Part shown: piece by piece, positions 34,655 to 43,581 of the stretch
Layout of the letters: each line of letters begins with the position of its first letter
Numbering within the stretch: position 1 is the first letter of the stretch
Assembly: GCF_002379365.1 (NCBI RefSeq)
Contig: NZ_JQIU01000008.1
Location: forward strand, 1,182,733 to 1,235,496
Reading direction: 5' to 3'
DNA length: 52,764 nt
DNA from: Brachyspira sp. G79
GTDB lineage: Bacteria; Spirochaetota; Brachyspiria; Brachyspirales; Brachyspiraceae
Notes under the pieces: generated by a model
What the model was told of the DNA's origin: nothing
The model's database searches: none
What the model saw: only the letters and a program-made list of their open reading frames with translations
Position numbers and translations under genes: made by a program

Positions 34655-36661
34655 TCACTTGCTGTATTTTTCGAATATGCTTTTTATTTCATCATCAAAG
34701 ATTATTGACCACTTTATATATTCATTATTCATAGATAAATCTGCTCCATTTTTTAGTAAAAGCTCAAATATGTAAGCATTTTTCTTTTTGGCTGCTATAA
34801 CTAATGCAGTATTTCCTTCAGGGTCTGTCATGTTAATATCAGCATTATTTTTTATAAAAAACTCTGCAAGTTTTACATGTTCTTTCTTAATAGCAGCCAT
34901 TAGAGGAGTATATCCATCTTTTCCTCTTTTATTAATATCTGCATTATTATCTAATAATATTTTTGCAATTTTTCTCTTTTCAACAAGAGTTAAAGGCGTA
35001 TCTCCAAAATCATCTTGAAAATTAACATCTATTCCTTTTGATATATATTTTGATACTTTTTCAATTTCTCCATATGAAACACTATTAAGAAATTTGGAAT
35101 TTCTCTTATATTCTTTATCATGATAACTTTTAAAAATGTTAAACATATCATAATTTTCATTTTTACTCGCATAATATAATGCTCTTCTTCCATAAACATC
35201 TCTTGCAAATACATCAGCTTTATTTTCTATTAAAATTTTTACTATATTAATATGATTATGCATAGCAGCAAGAATTAAAGCACTAGAACCTAATTTACTT
35301 TGAATATTAATATCAGCATTATTTGCTATTAATAAGTTTAATATTTTTTCAGCATTATAAGAAGCAGCACACATTAAAGGACTAATACCGTCATTGTCCA
35401 TAGCATTTACATAGGCTCCTCTTTTTATAAACTCTTCTGCTATATCAAAGTTATTGTCATTATTAGAAATATATTCTAAAGCTGTATTATTTAAATAATT
35501 TCTAAAATTAACATCAGCATTATGTTCTAATAATATTTTTATTATTTCTTTATAATGACTGCGTGAAGCTAAAAGCAATGCATTAAATCCGAATTTCCCG
35601 TATACAGCATTATTAATATCAACTCCTTCAGAAATATATTTTAAAACATCATCTATTTTATTTTCAATAACTGCATATAAAAATTTTATTTCCTTAGATG
35701 AAGCATCTAATATTAATTTTACCATTTTCTCTTGATAAATATTTTTATTATGTGCTATATCTAATGCAGTTTCATCATAGTTATTTTTTAATGTCAAATC
35801 AGGATTATATTTCAAAAGAAGCTCAGCAATCTCTATATTATGTCCATTTACACTATACATCAGAGGGGTTTCTTTTCTATGATCGGATAAATTAATATCA
35901 GCATTATGCTCTAACAATATTTTTGCTATATCATAAGAACTATCATCACATGCAATTATCAAAGGAGTTCTGCCCCATTTATCTTGTACATTAGGACTTG
36001 CATTATATTCAAGTAAAGCTTTAACCATATCAATATTTCTACTTTCACATGCATATATTAAGGCGGTATTTTCTTCATCATTATTTTTTATTTCTGTATC
36101 AGCATTATTCTCTAATAAAGCTATTACAAAATCAGTTTTTCCAGCATAAGAAGCCCCTATTAATGCTGTAAAGCCTCTATTATCCTTTGCGTTTATATCT
36201 GCTCCATACTCTAATAATATTTTTATTATTTCTCTACTAGGTTTATTATTTTCCATTAAGGCATAATATATTAATGCCGTTTCTCCTTTTTGATTTTTAT
36301 AATTAGGATCATAGCCGTTTTCAAGTAATATTCTCACTATTTCAGCATGATTTCCGCTGCAAGCTATCATCAATGCAGTTAAATAATTATTTTCTAATGT
36401 AGTCTCTATATACATATCAGCTTTGTGTTCAAGAAGAATTTTAACTACATCTGCATTGCCATAAATACATGCATATATCAAAGCAGTATAATTATAATGA
36501 TTAGTTATATTTACAGAAGCATTATACTCTAATAAAAGTTTTACTATATCAACATTTCCTTTGTAAGAAGCAATCATTAAAGGGGTATATCCGTCTTTAT
36601 TCTTAAAGTCAATTTCAATATCTTTTTCTGAAGCAACATTTTTTATTATTTTTATTTTCAA
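34655..36661 (-). CDS. Ankyrin repeat protein, N-terminus shifted
   Basis: A 668-residue solenoid of about 18 ankyrin repeats, each ~33 residues with the TPLMIAS...G..DIVKLLLEYNADIN pattern. Two non-canonical joints (near residues ~320-345 and ~510-530, DVLKYISEGVDINNA and EIEKVSKYISKGIDVNFQ) start new repeat blocks. Ankyrin stacks bind proteins, and secreted examples act on host cells, but no signal peptide is visible. The in-frame start (36661) is probably not original: the preceding 58-residue reading at 36615-36791 has the good SD, and one base less in the six-T run at 36639-36644 joins it as NKNNKNVASEKD. Full length would be ~710 residues. Confidence 0.9.
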   Translation of the reverse strand: MKIKIIKNVASEKDIEIDFKNKDGYTPLMIASYKGNVDIVKLLLEYNASVNITNHYNYTALIYACIYGNADVVKILLEHKADMYIETTLENNYLTALMIACSGNHAEIVRILLENGYDPNYKNQKGETALIYYALMENNKPSREIIKILLEYGADINAKDNRGFTALIGASYAGKTDFVIALLENNADTEIKNNDEENTALIYACESRNIDMVKALLEYNASPNVQDKWGRTPLIIACDDSSYDIAKILLEHNADINLSDHRKETPLMYSVNGHNIEIAELLLKYNPDLTLKNNYDETALDIAHNKNIYQEKMVKLILDASSKEIKFLYAVIENKIDDVLKYISEGVDINNAVYGKFGFNALLLASRSHYKEIIKILLEHNADVNFRNYLNNTALEYISNNDNNFDIAEEFIKRGAYVNAMDNDGISPLMCAASYNAEKILNLLIANNADINIQSKLGSSALILAAMHNHINIVKILIENKADVFARDVYGRRALYYASKNENYDMFNIFKSYHDKEYKRNSKFLNSVSYGEIEKVSKYISKGIDVNFQDDFGDTPLTLVEKRKIAKILLDNNADINKRGKDGYTPLMAAIKKEHVKLAEFFIKNNADINMTDPEGNTALVIAAKKKNAYIFELLLKNGADLSMNNEYIKWSIIFDDEIKSIFEKYSK

Positions 36662-36791
36662 TTAATATTTTTGCTACTGAAAATATATTTATATTTATAT
36701 AATCATTTTTATTTAATAAATATTTTATATGCTGAATATTGCCGTCTTCTACAGCATTGAAAAATTCAATCTTTTCTTTATTTGTAAACAT
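36615..36791 (-). pseudogene. Detached 5' end of the ankyrin gene
   Basis: A 58-residue reading, MFTNKEKIEFFNAVEDGNIQ..., typical as the first helix pair of Brachyspira-type ankyrin proteins, with SD AGAGG before a tandem ATGATG (36794/36791). It ends at a stop inside the next frame of 34655-36661 because of one extra base in a T6 run. Confidence 0.6.
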
Positions 36792-37148
36792 CATAAACCT
36801 CTAATATTTTTTATTTTATAAAGTATATCAAAAACTGTATAATTAATCAATCGAAAATTAAGATATGTTATATTGTGTAAATGTTTTAAAATAAATATTA
36901 TAAATATTTTTATATAATGAAATATAGCTACATACGCCGCTCTTTTATTACTTTAAAAAGAAATTATAACTATTATTTACCCCAAAATTTTTATTAACTA
37001 TAAGTATTTATTAATACAATTAAAATATAATAGTAAAAAATAAATTAAAGACAGGTAATAGATATTAACATAACTTAATTAACATAATATTATACTAATA
37101 TTTTATGTAAAGCTGAAGAAAAAAAATTTTATTTTTAACAAAAAAAAT

Positions 37149-37175
37149 TAATAATTAATAAGCACTAACCGATAA
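37149..37175 (+). promoter_or_regulatory. Sigma-28-type promoter of flaB
   Basis: TAAT (37149-37152), 15 bases, ACCGATAA (37168-37175) matches the flagellar TAAA-N15-GCCGATAA consensus with one mismatch in each box. The expected start is about 37182. The rest of 36795-37148 is A+T rich, with no gene seen. Confidence 0.65.
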
Positions 37176-37182
37176 TAATTAT

Positions 37183-37226
37183 GTGTTCAAGGAAGAATAC
37201 ATATAATTAATTCATGGAGGAACCAT
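37183..37226 (+). promoter_or_regulatory. Two GGA-loop hairpins in the flagellin leader, candidate CsrA sites
   Basis: Hairpin 1 is GTGTTC-AAGGAA-GAATAC (37183-37200; 6-bp stem with one G-T pair). Hairpin 2 is ATGG-AGGAA-CCAT (37214-37226) and its loop is the SD of flaB. CsrA binds AGGA in hairpin loops and blocks the SD; two sites ~28 bases apart allow one dimer to bridge them. CsrA and its antagonist FliW are encoded at 13429-14143. Confidence 0.6.
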
Positions 37227-38099
37227 ATGGTTATCAACAATAATATAAGTGCTATTAATGCACAACGCACTCTTAAATTTCGCCAAGTAGATTTAAGAAA
37301 AGACGCTGCTCAGATTTCTAGCGGTTTAAGAATCAACCAAGCAGGAGACGATGCTAGTGGATTAGCAGTATCTGAAAAAATGCGTACACAAATTCGTGGT
37401 TTACGCCAAGCTGAAAGAAATACTCAAGACGGTATATCTTTCATACAAACTACAGAAGGATACTTAGAAGAAACTACTAACATTCTTCAAAGAATCCGTG
37501 AATTAGCTATACAAGCTGCTAACGGTATCTATACTGATGAAGACAGACTTTATGTACAAATTGAAGTTTCTCAATTAGTAGATGAAATCGACAGAGTTGC
37601 TTCACAAGCTCAATTCAACAAGCTTAACATGTTAACTGGTAGATTCGCTAGATCTACAGGTGAAAACACTCCTACAGCTTCTATGTGGTTGCATATTGGT
37701 GCTAACATGGATGAAAGAAAACGTGTTTATATAGGTACTATGAACAGCCAAGCTCTTGGACTTAAAAATCCAGTTGGTCCAGCTACTAGTGCTACATTCA
37801 TCAGTGTTTCTAGCCCAGCTAAAGCTAACTCTGTTATAGGTATGGTAGACGAAGCTCTTCTTAAAGTATTAAAACAAAGATCTGACTTAGGTGCTTATCA
37901 AAACAGATTAGAAATGACAGCTCAAGGCTTAATGGTTGGATTCGAAAACATGCAGGCTTCTGAAAGCAGAATCCGTGATACAGATATGGCTGAAGCATCA
38001 GTTAAACTTGCTAAAGACCAAATTCTTAACCAAGCTAACTTGTCTATGCTTGCTCAAGCTAATCAGTTACCACAAGGTGCTCTTAGATTATTACAATAA
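37227..38099 (+). CDS. flaB: Flagellin, FlaB-type core filament protein
   Basis: A 290-residue flagellin of the periplasmic flagellum. The N-terminal D0/D1 is [20 protein letters not shown]... [23 protein letters not shown], and the C-terminal D1/D0 is [21 protein letters not shown] ... [10 protein letters not shown]. The central D2/D3 domains are absent, as usual for spirochaete FlaB. There is no signal peptide, consistent with flagellar type III export. Codon use is richer in C-ending codons than its neighbours, typical of very high expression. It is single, with a sigma-28-type promoter, a hairpin leader and a strong terminator. Confidence 0.96.
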   Translation: MVINNNISAINAQRTLKFRQVDLRKDAAQISSGLRINQAGDDASGLAVSEKMRTQIRGLRQAERNTQDGISFIQTTEGYLEETTNILQRIRELAIQAANGIYTDEDRLYVQIEVSQLVDEIDRVASQAQFNKLNMLTGRFARSTGENTPTASMWLHIGANMDERKRVYIGTMNSQALGLKNPVGPATSATFISVSSPAKANSVIGMVDEALLKVLKQRSDLGAYQNRLEMTAQGLMVGFENMQASESRIRDTDMAEASVKLAKDQILNQANLSMLAQANQLPQGALRLLQ

Positions 38100-38137
38100 T
38101 TAATCTTCAATTATTAGTTTTGTAATATTAACCATAT

Positions 38138-38172
38138 AAAGGGAGACACTCTTTAATGAGTGCCTCCCTTTT
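38138..38172 (+). terminator. Terminator of flaB
   Basis: AAAGGGAG-A-CACTC / GAGTG-C-CTCCCTTT stem (one internal mismatch), a 6-base loop, then a T-rich tract, 38 bases after the stop. Confidence 0.9.
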
Positions 38173-38193
38173 AATTTTTACTCTTAATTATTT

Positions 38194-38571
38194 CTACGCA
38201 TTAATAACCATATTAAACTGCTTTGATATCTCTTTTTTTATAGCTGTTAAATACTGAGATACTGCAGACTGTGTTACATTAAGCATAACTGCTAACTCTT
38301 CCTGAGTTCTGCCCTCAGAAAAAAGCTTCATTATCTTTTTCTGCTTTGGGGTAAGTATTGCTATTATTAAATTTGATACTCTGCTGTACTCACTTTCTGT
38401 TAGAGCATTTGAATAAAGTATATTATCCAAATCATCATTTGTTAATACTGTTTCTCTGCTGTCTGTTCTATCAGAATTAACTTTCCTAGTACCCAAACTC
38501 TTATTAATCTCTTTCAAAACATCATTACAAAGTTTTTTGCAGGTGTCGTATTTAGGACATAAATTACACAT
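38194..38571 (-). CDS. Cys-rich regulator with sigma-70 region 4-like HTH
   Basis: A 125-residue protein. Its first 15 residues hold four Cys in a C-x2-C-x5-C-x3-C pattern (CNLCPKYDTCKKLC), fit for zinc or an Fe-S cluster. The C-terminal half is a sigma-region-4/LuxR-type HTH: LTPKQKKIMKLFSEGRTQEELAVMLNVTQSAVSQYL. A sigma region 2 is missing, so it is a regulator or a degenerate sigma factor rather than a full one. The ATG at 38571 is preferred over a TTG at 38580 that is too close to SD AAGGAG. It is coupled to the small gene upstream (38577-38801). Confidence 0.75.
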   Translation of the reverse strand: MCNLCPKYDTCKKLCNDVLKEINKSLGTRKVNSDRTDSRETVLTNDDLDNILYSNALTESEYSRVSNLIIAILTPKQKKIMKLFSEGRTQEELAVMLNVTQSAVSQYLTAIKKEISKQFNMVINA

Positions 38572-38576
38572 TCTTA

Positions 38577-38801
38577 TCAATACTCCTTTAATATATTTAA
38601 TATACTATCCAAAACTTCCTGATTATAATTAGAAATGTCAATATCATCTAATTTGCTTATAGCACTATTAATATCAACACGCATTATAACCCATTCCTCC
38701 CAATTAGTTTTTTTATTGTAGAAATAATCATCCTCCCCTATATTATCTAATATGTTTTTTATTATTTTTTTGTAATAGATATTGCTTTGAAATTTATTCA
38801 T
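38577..38801 (-). CDS. Small acidic protein upstream of the Cys-rich regulator
   Basis: 74 residues, no recognised domain; helical with many Asp/Asn/Ile (SAISKLDDIDISNYNQEVLDSILNIL). SD GGAG lies before the ATG. It heads a two-gene unit with the HTH regulator, and a palindrome lies 17 bases upstream. It could be a partner or anti-factor of the regulator, but this is only positional inference. Confidence 0.6.
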   Translation of the reverse strand: MNKFQSNIYYKKIIKNILDNIGEDDYFYNKKTNWEEWVIMRVDINSAISKLDDIDISNYNQEVLDSILNILKEY

Positions 38802-38817
38802 CTTAGAACTCCTAAAA

Positions 38818-38903
38818 CAGTATATTTTTATACTGTATAAGAATACTATATATACTAAATTTAAGTTAATTACAAGTATCTATAATGTATTTTTATACAT
38901 TAT
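38818..38903. promoter_or_regulatory. Two related palindromes upstream of the regulator unit
   Basis: CAGTATA-TTTT-TATACTG (38818-38835) and ATAATGTAT-TTTT-ATACATTAT (38882-38903) share the centre GTAT(A)TTTTTATAC, have perfect arms and are ~66 bases apart, about six helix turns. The first abuts the SD of the small gene. Likely a pair of operator sites, perhaps for autoregulation. The remaining part of 38904-39168 is A+T rich with no gene seen. Confidence 0.5.
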
Positions 38904-39168
38904 TTTAAATTTATTATAATAAAATTTTGCTGAATACTACATTTAAGACAAAGAAATATAATTAGAAAATATACTTGTTTAAAAAGTAATTTTATTTATA
39001 ATTGTTGGGATTATCTCCTTGAAGCATACAGTTGTGGCAATATTACTTTACATTTAATGCATATACTTAAAATATAAGATTGTAATCTTTTTATTGCAAC
39101 AAAAAAATTATAATACATTTACAAAAATACACAAATTGATAAAATAAAATCATTTCAGTGTATGCAAT

Positions 39169-39206
39169 AAAAAAGGCTCACAAATTATCATAATCTGCAA
39201 GCCTTT
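39169..39206 (-). terminator. Terminator of the giant activase gene
   Basis: On the minus strand AAAGGCT (39206-39200) pairs with AGCCTTT over an A/T-rich extended stem, followed by a T-run (39174-39169). About 38 bases after the stop at 39245. Confidence 0.75.
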
Positions 39207-39244
39207 CATTATTAATCTTTTTTATTTTTAAGCAACTATACTAA

Positions 39245-42200
39245 TTATTTAGCATAAGCACCTATTTCATCTTTTATAGTATCTTCAACCATTACACTAT
39301 TCATACTATCTTTAGCAGAACGTACGAAGAACTCTAAACGGTTTATAGTATTAACTTCACTAGCACCAGCATCCATATCCAAATAAAGAAGATTCAAATT
39401 AGGATATCTAGTTTTAAGTCTAGTTTCAATACCGCGTGCTATGATATGATTAGCAATACAACCAAAAGGCTGCAAACAAAGTACATTATTAACACCCTCT
39501 TCAGCAAAAGTAGCTATTTCACCAGGTAAAAGCCAAGCCTCTCCAAATTGGTTAGTCATAGCAGTAACTTTAGCAGCATTCTCAGCTATTTGGCGTATAT
39601 GATGAGCAGGTCTGAAACCTTTGAATTTTGACATTATCTGATTGATAGAATCTACCCTTACATCAATAACTTTTTCTGAAAGTTTAGAGCCGTAATATCC
39701 AAGGAATGATACATCTCTTGCATTAGTTTCTTTGTTTACCTGTTCGCTTATAACTTTTTGTACGAAGAAGTCAAATACAGGAGGAACTATTACCTCTACT
39801 CCTTTAGCCATTAGCCAATCACAAACATCACCGTTAGCAAACTTATTATATTTTACATAAATCTCGCCTACCAAACCAGCTTTAGGAAGCTCTAAATCAT
39901 CATTAGTTTCAATAGCATTAAACTCAGCTACTGCTTGTTTTAATAATTTATCAGTGGCTTTAAGAGCAAAATCTTTAGGGTGTAAAGCTATATATTTATT
40001 AGCAAGTGCCAAAGATTCGCCTCTTTTTACTTCGCGTGCTGCTGTGTAATAATACATTGTAGATATAGCATCAGCATAAGGCATAGCTATAATACCCTCT
40101 TTCATCAAATCAATTTTTGAAAGCTCAAAACCTGGCTGATCATTAATAACAGTAAGCCCTACAGTTACTACTGGAACATCTGGATAACCTGCATTGATTA
40201 ATCCTCTTTTTATAAGAGAAGCGTAGTTGCTAGCACGGCATTGTCCGCCTGTCTGAGTAATACCAGCAGCTATATTTTTAGGATCATATTTGCCGCTTTG
40301 CACAGCTCTTATAATATCTCCTATAACAATAGTAGCAGGGTAACATATATCCTGATTTGCATATCTTAAACCAAGTTCAACTGATTCAACATCTGGTTCT
40401 GGAAGAGGAATTGTATCATACCCACTTCTTTCTAATAGAGTTAAAATCATAGGATCATAGAATTGACCGAATTTAGGAACAAGTATTGCACGTCTGTCAT
40501 TTTTTTCATATCTTTTAATGATAGTTCTATTTGGTTTATCAGTAACTGTAAAGTCACCTTTCATTCTCATACTTTCTATCATAGAACGTATTCTTAATCT
40601 AATACTTCCGGGGCTTGAAATTTCATCAACTTTTACCAAAGTAGGATTTTTTCCATAAGCATTAAGTATAGATTTTATCTCATCTGAAGTAGTAGCATCA
40701 GGACCGCATCCGAAACTGTTAATCTGAACTACTTCAAGTTTCATATCTTTTTGCTGGCAAGCCCATAAAGCAGCTTTAAACATTTTATTAGGATAAGACC
40801 ATTGAGTTAATACCTGTACATCTCCAAGACTAGTATCATTGATATCAAGTCCGTCCTCTGTAAGTACATTAATACCAAATGAAGCAATAGTTTCTGGTAT
40901 TTTATGATTAATTAATGGGTCAATATGATAAGGTCTGCTTACTATAAGTATAGTAGGTGTCTGAGTTTCTTTGGCATGTTCTATTATCTTTTTGCCTTCA
41001 GCTTTTAATTCATTTTTTACTCTTACTTGTTCCTGCAAAGCTATTTTGAAAGCTCTATCAAAATCTTTTTTGTTTATGCCAAGTCCTTTAACAAAATATG
41101 CCTTACAGCCTTTGTATAATAAATCTTCATTCAAAAAAGAAATTGTCGGAGCATCGAAAGGTATGCCGTATTTAGTTAATGGGCTGATAGAACTGTCTAT
41201 TACATCTGGATATCCTGTTACTACAGGACAGTTATAGCTATTGGCACTTCCGTCATCTTCACTTTTTTCAAGTACAACTGAAGGATAGAATATTCTGTCT
41301 ACTTTAGATTCTATCAAATCATATATATGTCCGTTAGCTATTTTAGCAGGGAAACATATATTATCACTCATAACAGTACCAGAACCTTTTTCTGCTATAG
41401 CCATACTAGAAGGTGAAGATAACTGTACTCTATATCCGCATTCTACAAGTATAGTAGCCCAGAATGGGAAATTTTGATACATATTAAGTACACGAGGTAT
41501 ACCAATAGTACCTTTTATTTCATCTGATGCTGGAGCTAAAGGTCTGTCAAAAAGAAGAGAAAGTTTTTTCTGAGTAATATCCATTCCATAATTTCTTTCT
41601 TTGTTTCCTTTATTGGTGAATATTCTCTCACATTTATTTCCAGTATAGAATGATTTATTATCTTTGAATTTTAATCTTGTAACAGTACAAAGGTTTTCGC
41701 AGCCTTTACAAGTAAGCTGTTTTCTTTCATAATCATTAGCTTCCTGTAAATTATCCAAACCTATAAAAGTGGTATCTTCTTCTTTAGTGTTATAAGTATC
41801 CAAAGCAAGCAATGCACAGCCGTATGCTCCCATAAGCTCGGATATATCTGGACGAATAACTTTTTTATTTAAGAACTTTTCTACAGAACGAAGAACAGCA
41901 GAGTTTTTGAAAGTACCTCCCTGAACAACTATATGATCTCCTAAAATAGAAGTATCAGTAATTTTTAATACTTTAGTGAAACAGTTTAATGTAACACTTT
42001 TAGCTAGTCCTGCAGAAATATCCGCAACAGAAGAGCCTTCTCTCAAAGACTGTTTAACTTTACTATTCATAAATACTGTACAGCGGCTTCCCAAATCGCA
42101 AGGACTTGCAGATTCGCATGCTATATTGGCAAAATCAGCTACTTTATACCCCATTCCTCTTGCAAATGTTTCTATAAATGAACCGCAGCCCGAAGAACAA

Positions 42201-43555
42201 GCCTCATTAATTTCAATATTTTCTATAATACCGTCTTTAATAAATATAGCTTTCATATCCTGTCCGCCTATATCAAGTATAAAGCTTACATCTTTATCAA
42301 AAGCCTTAGCACCTCTGTAATGAGCCATAGTTTCTACTATACCCTCATCCATATTGAATGCTGCTTTTATTAAATCTTCACCGTATCCTGTAACAGCAGT
42401 TCTTGCTATATTTATTTTAATATTTTTTTCATCTAGTTCTTTTTTTATCTCTGTAAGACCTTCAGTAACAGCACCTACTGGATTACCATTATTGTTTCTG
42501 TAATGTCTTAAAACTACCTGTCCGTCTTCATCAATAATAACTATTTTAGTAGTAGTAGAGCCTGAATCTATACCTAAAAATGTATTTTTTCCATTAACTG
42601 TAGATACATCAGCAGATCTTACTTTATCTTTGCTATGCTCTTCTTTCCAATCATCATATTCTTCCTGACTTGTAAATAATGCTTCTCTTGTTTTAGAATT
42701 AGTTATTTTTACTTCAGCAGAAATATTTTCAACTAATCTTGTAAACTCAGAAACTTTTATTATAGTTTGATCTTCCTTTTCTCCGAAAGCAGCACCTATT
42801 GCAGCAGTTAATTCTGGGTGTTCAACTGTATACATATCTTCTTCGGTGGCATTTAAAAGTGCTAGGAATGTTCTTCTTAATTCTGGAAGGAAAGTTAAAG
42901 GACCTCCAGTAAATAATATTTTAGGCTTTATTTCAAAACCTTTAGCTAAAGTATTAACTGTCTGAACCGCTACAGCTTGGAATATACTCTTAGCAATATC
43001 AGCTTTTGGAATATCACGGCTTATAAGTGTCTGTACATCTGTTTTAGCGAATACTCCGCATCTGCTTGCCATAGGATAAATAGAAGTTGATTTTTCTGCC
43101 AATGTAGAAAGCTCAGAAGGCTGAACATTAAGAAGTGTAGCCATTTGGTCTATAAAAGCTCCAGTACCGCCTGCACAGTTGCCGTTCATTCTAATATCAG
43201 CTTTGAAATTATCATCAAATACTATAATCTTTGCGTCTTCTCCTCCTATATCAATCAATGTCCTTCCATAAGGATAAATCTTTCTAATAGCAGTTGAAGA
43301 AGCAATTACTTCCTGTACAAAACTAATGCCAGTCTTTTCACATACCCCCATACCTGCAGTACCTGTCATAGATAAAGCAAGAGTTAAATCTCCATGCATA
43401 GCCTGAAGATTTTCTAGTATGGATAATAATGTATCTTTTATGTCAGCATTATGTCTTACATAAGTTTTAAATATCATATTATTTTTATCATCATATACAA
43501 CCATTTTAGCAGTAGTTGATCCTATATCAATACCCGCTTTGAAAATTTTTTCCAT
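39245..43555 (-). CDS. Giant acyl-CoA dehydratase activase-related protein (two activase domains + DUF2229 + dehydratase-like part)
   Basis: A 1436-residue cytosolic protein. Activase domain 1 spans ~1-280 (GIDIGSTTAKMVVYDD, LIDIGGEDAKII, NGNCAGGTGAFIDQMA, SRCGVFAKTD) and activase domain 2 ~325-590 (GIDSGSTTTKIVIIDE, FILDIGGQDMKAIF, EACSSGCGSFIETFA, SRCTVFMNSKVK). Both keep ATP motifs and the cluster Cys. Next come a Cys cluster (CKGCENLCTVTRL) and DUF2229 (IGIPRVLNMYQNFPFW, SDNICFPAKIANGH). The C-terminal ~700 residues resemble the HgdB-like lobe (INSFGCGPDATT, NQDICYPATIVIGD, QTGGQCRASNY). ATG 43555 with SD AGGAGA is chosen over 43585. This fused type is common in clostridia, its reaction unproven. 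It follows panD by 26 bases. Confidence 0.88.
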   Translation of the reverse strand: MEKIFKAGIDIGSTTAKMVVYDDKNNMIFKTYVRHNADIKDTLLSILENLQAMHGDLTLALSMTGTAGMGVCEKTGISFVQEVIASSTAIRKIYPYGRTLIDIGGEDAKIIVFDDNFKADIRMNGNCAGGTGAFIDQMATLLNVQPSELSTLAEKSTSIYPMASRCGVFAKTDVQTLISRDIPKADIAKSIFQAVAVQTVNTLAKGFEIKPKILFTGGPLTFLPELRRTFLALLNATEEDMYTVEHPELTAAIGAAFGEKEDQTIIKVSEFTRLVENISAEVKITNSKTREALFTSQEEYDDWKEEHSKDKVRSADVSTVNGKNTFLGIDSGSTTTKIVIIDEDGQVVLRHYRNNNGNPVGAVTEGLTEIKKELDEKNIKINIARTAVTGYGEDLIKAAFNMDEGIVETMAHYRGAKAFDKDVSFILDIGGQDMKAIFIKDGIIENIEINEACSSGCGSFIETFARGMGYKVADFANIACESASPCDLGSRCTVFMNSKVKQSLREGSSVADISAGLAKSVTLNCFTKVLKITDTSILGDHIVVQGGTFKNSAVLRSVEKFLNKKVIRPDISELMGAYGCALLALDTYNTKEEDTTFIGLDNLQEANDYERKQLTCKGCENLCTVTRLKFKDNKSFYTGNKCERIFTNKGNKERNYGMDITQKKLSLLFDRPLAPASDEIKGTIGIPRVLNMYQNFPFWATILVECGYRVQLSSPSSMAIAEKGSGTVMSDNICFPAKIANGHIYDLIESKVDRIFYPSVVLEKSEDDGSANSYNCPVVTGYPDVIDSSISPLTKYGIPFDAPTISFLNEDLLYKGCKAYFVKGLGINKKDFDRAFKIALQEQVRVKNELKAEGKKIIEHAKETQTPTILIVSRPYHIDPLINHKIPETIASFGINVLTEDGLDINDTSLGDVQVLTQWSYPNKMFKAALWACQQKDMKLEVVQINSFGCGPDATTSDEIKSILNAYGKNPTLVKVDEISSPGSIRLRIRSMIESMRMKGDFTVTDKPNRTIIKRYEKNDRRAILVPKFGQFYDPMILTLLERSGYDTIPLPEPDVESVELGLRYANQDICYPATIVIGDIIRAVQSGKYDPKNIAAGITQTGGQCRASNYASLIKRGLINAGYPDVPVVTVGLTVINDQPGFELSKIDLMKEGIIAMPYADAISTMYYYTAAREVKRGESLALANKYIALHPKDFALKATDKLLKQAVAEFNAIETNDDLELPKAGLVGEIYVKYNKFANGDVCDWLMAKGVEVIVPPVFDFFVQKVISEQVNKETNARDVSFLGYYGSKLSEKVIDVRVDSINQIMSKFKGFRPAHHIRQIAENAAKVTAMTNQFGEAWLLPGEIATFAEEGVNNVLCLQPFGCIANHIIARGIETRLKTRYPNLNLLYLDMDAGASEVNTINRLEFFVRSAKDSMNSVMVEDTIKDEIGAYAK

Positions 43556-43581
43556 AATATCTCTCCTAAATATTAAGTATT

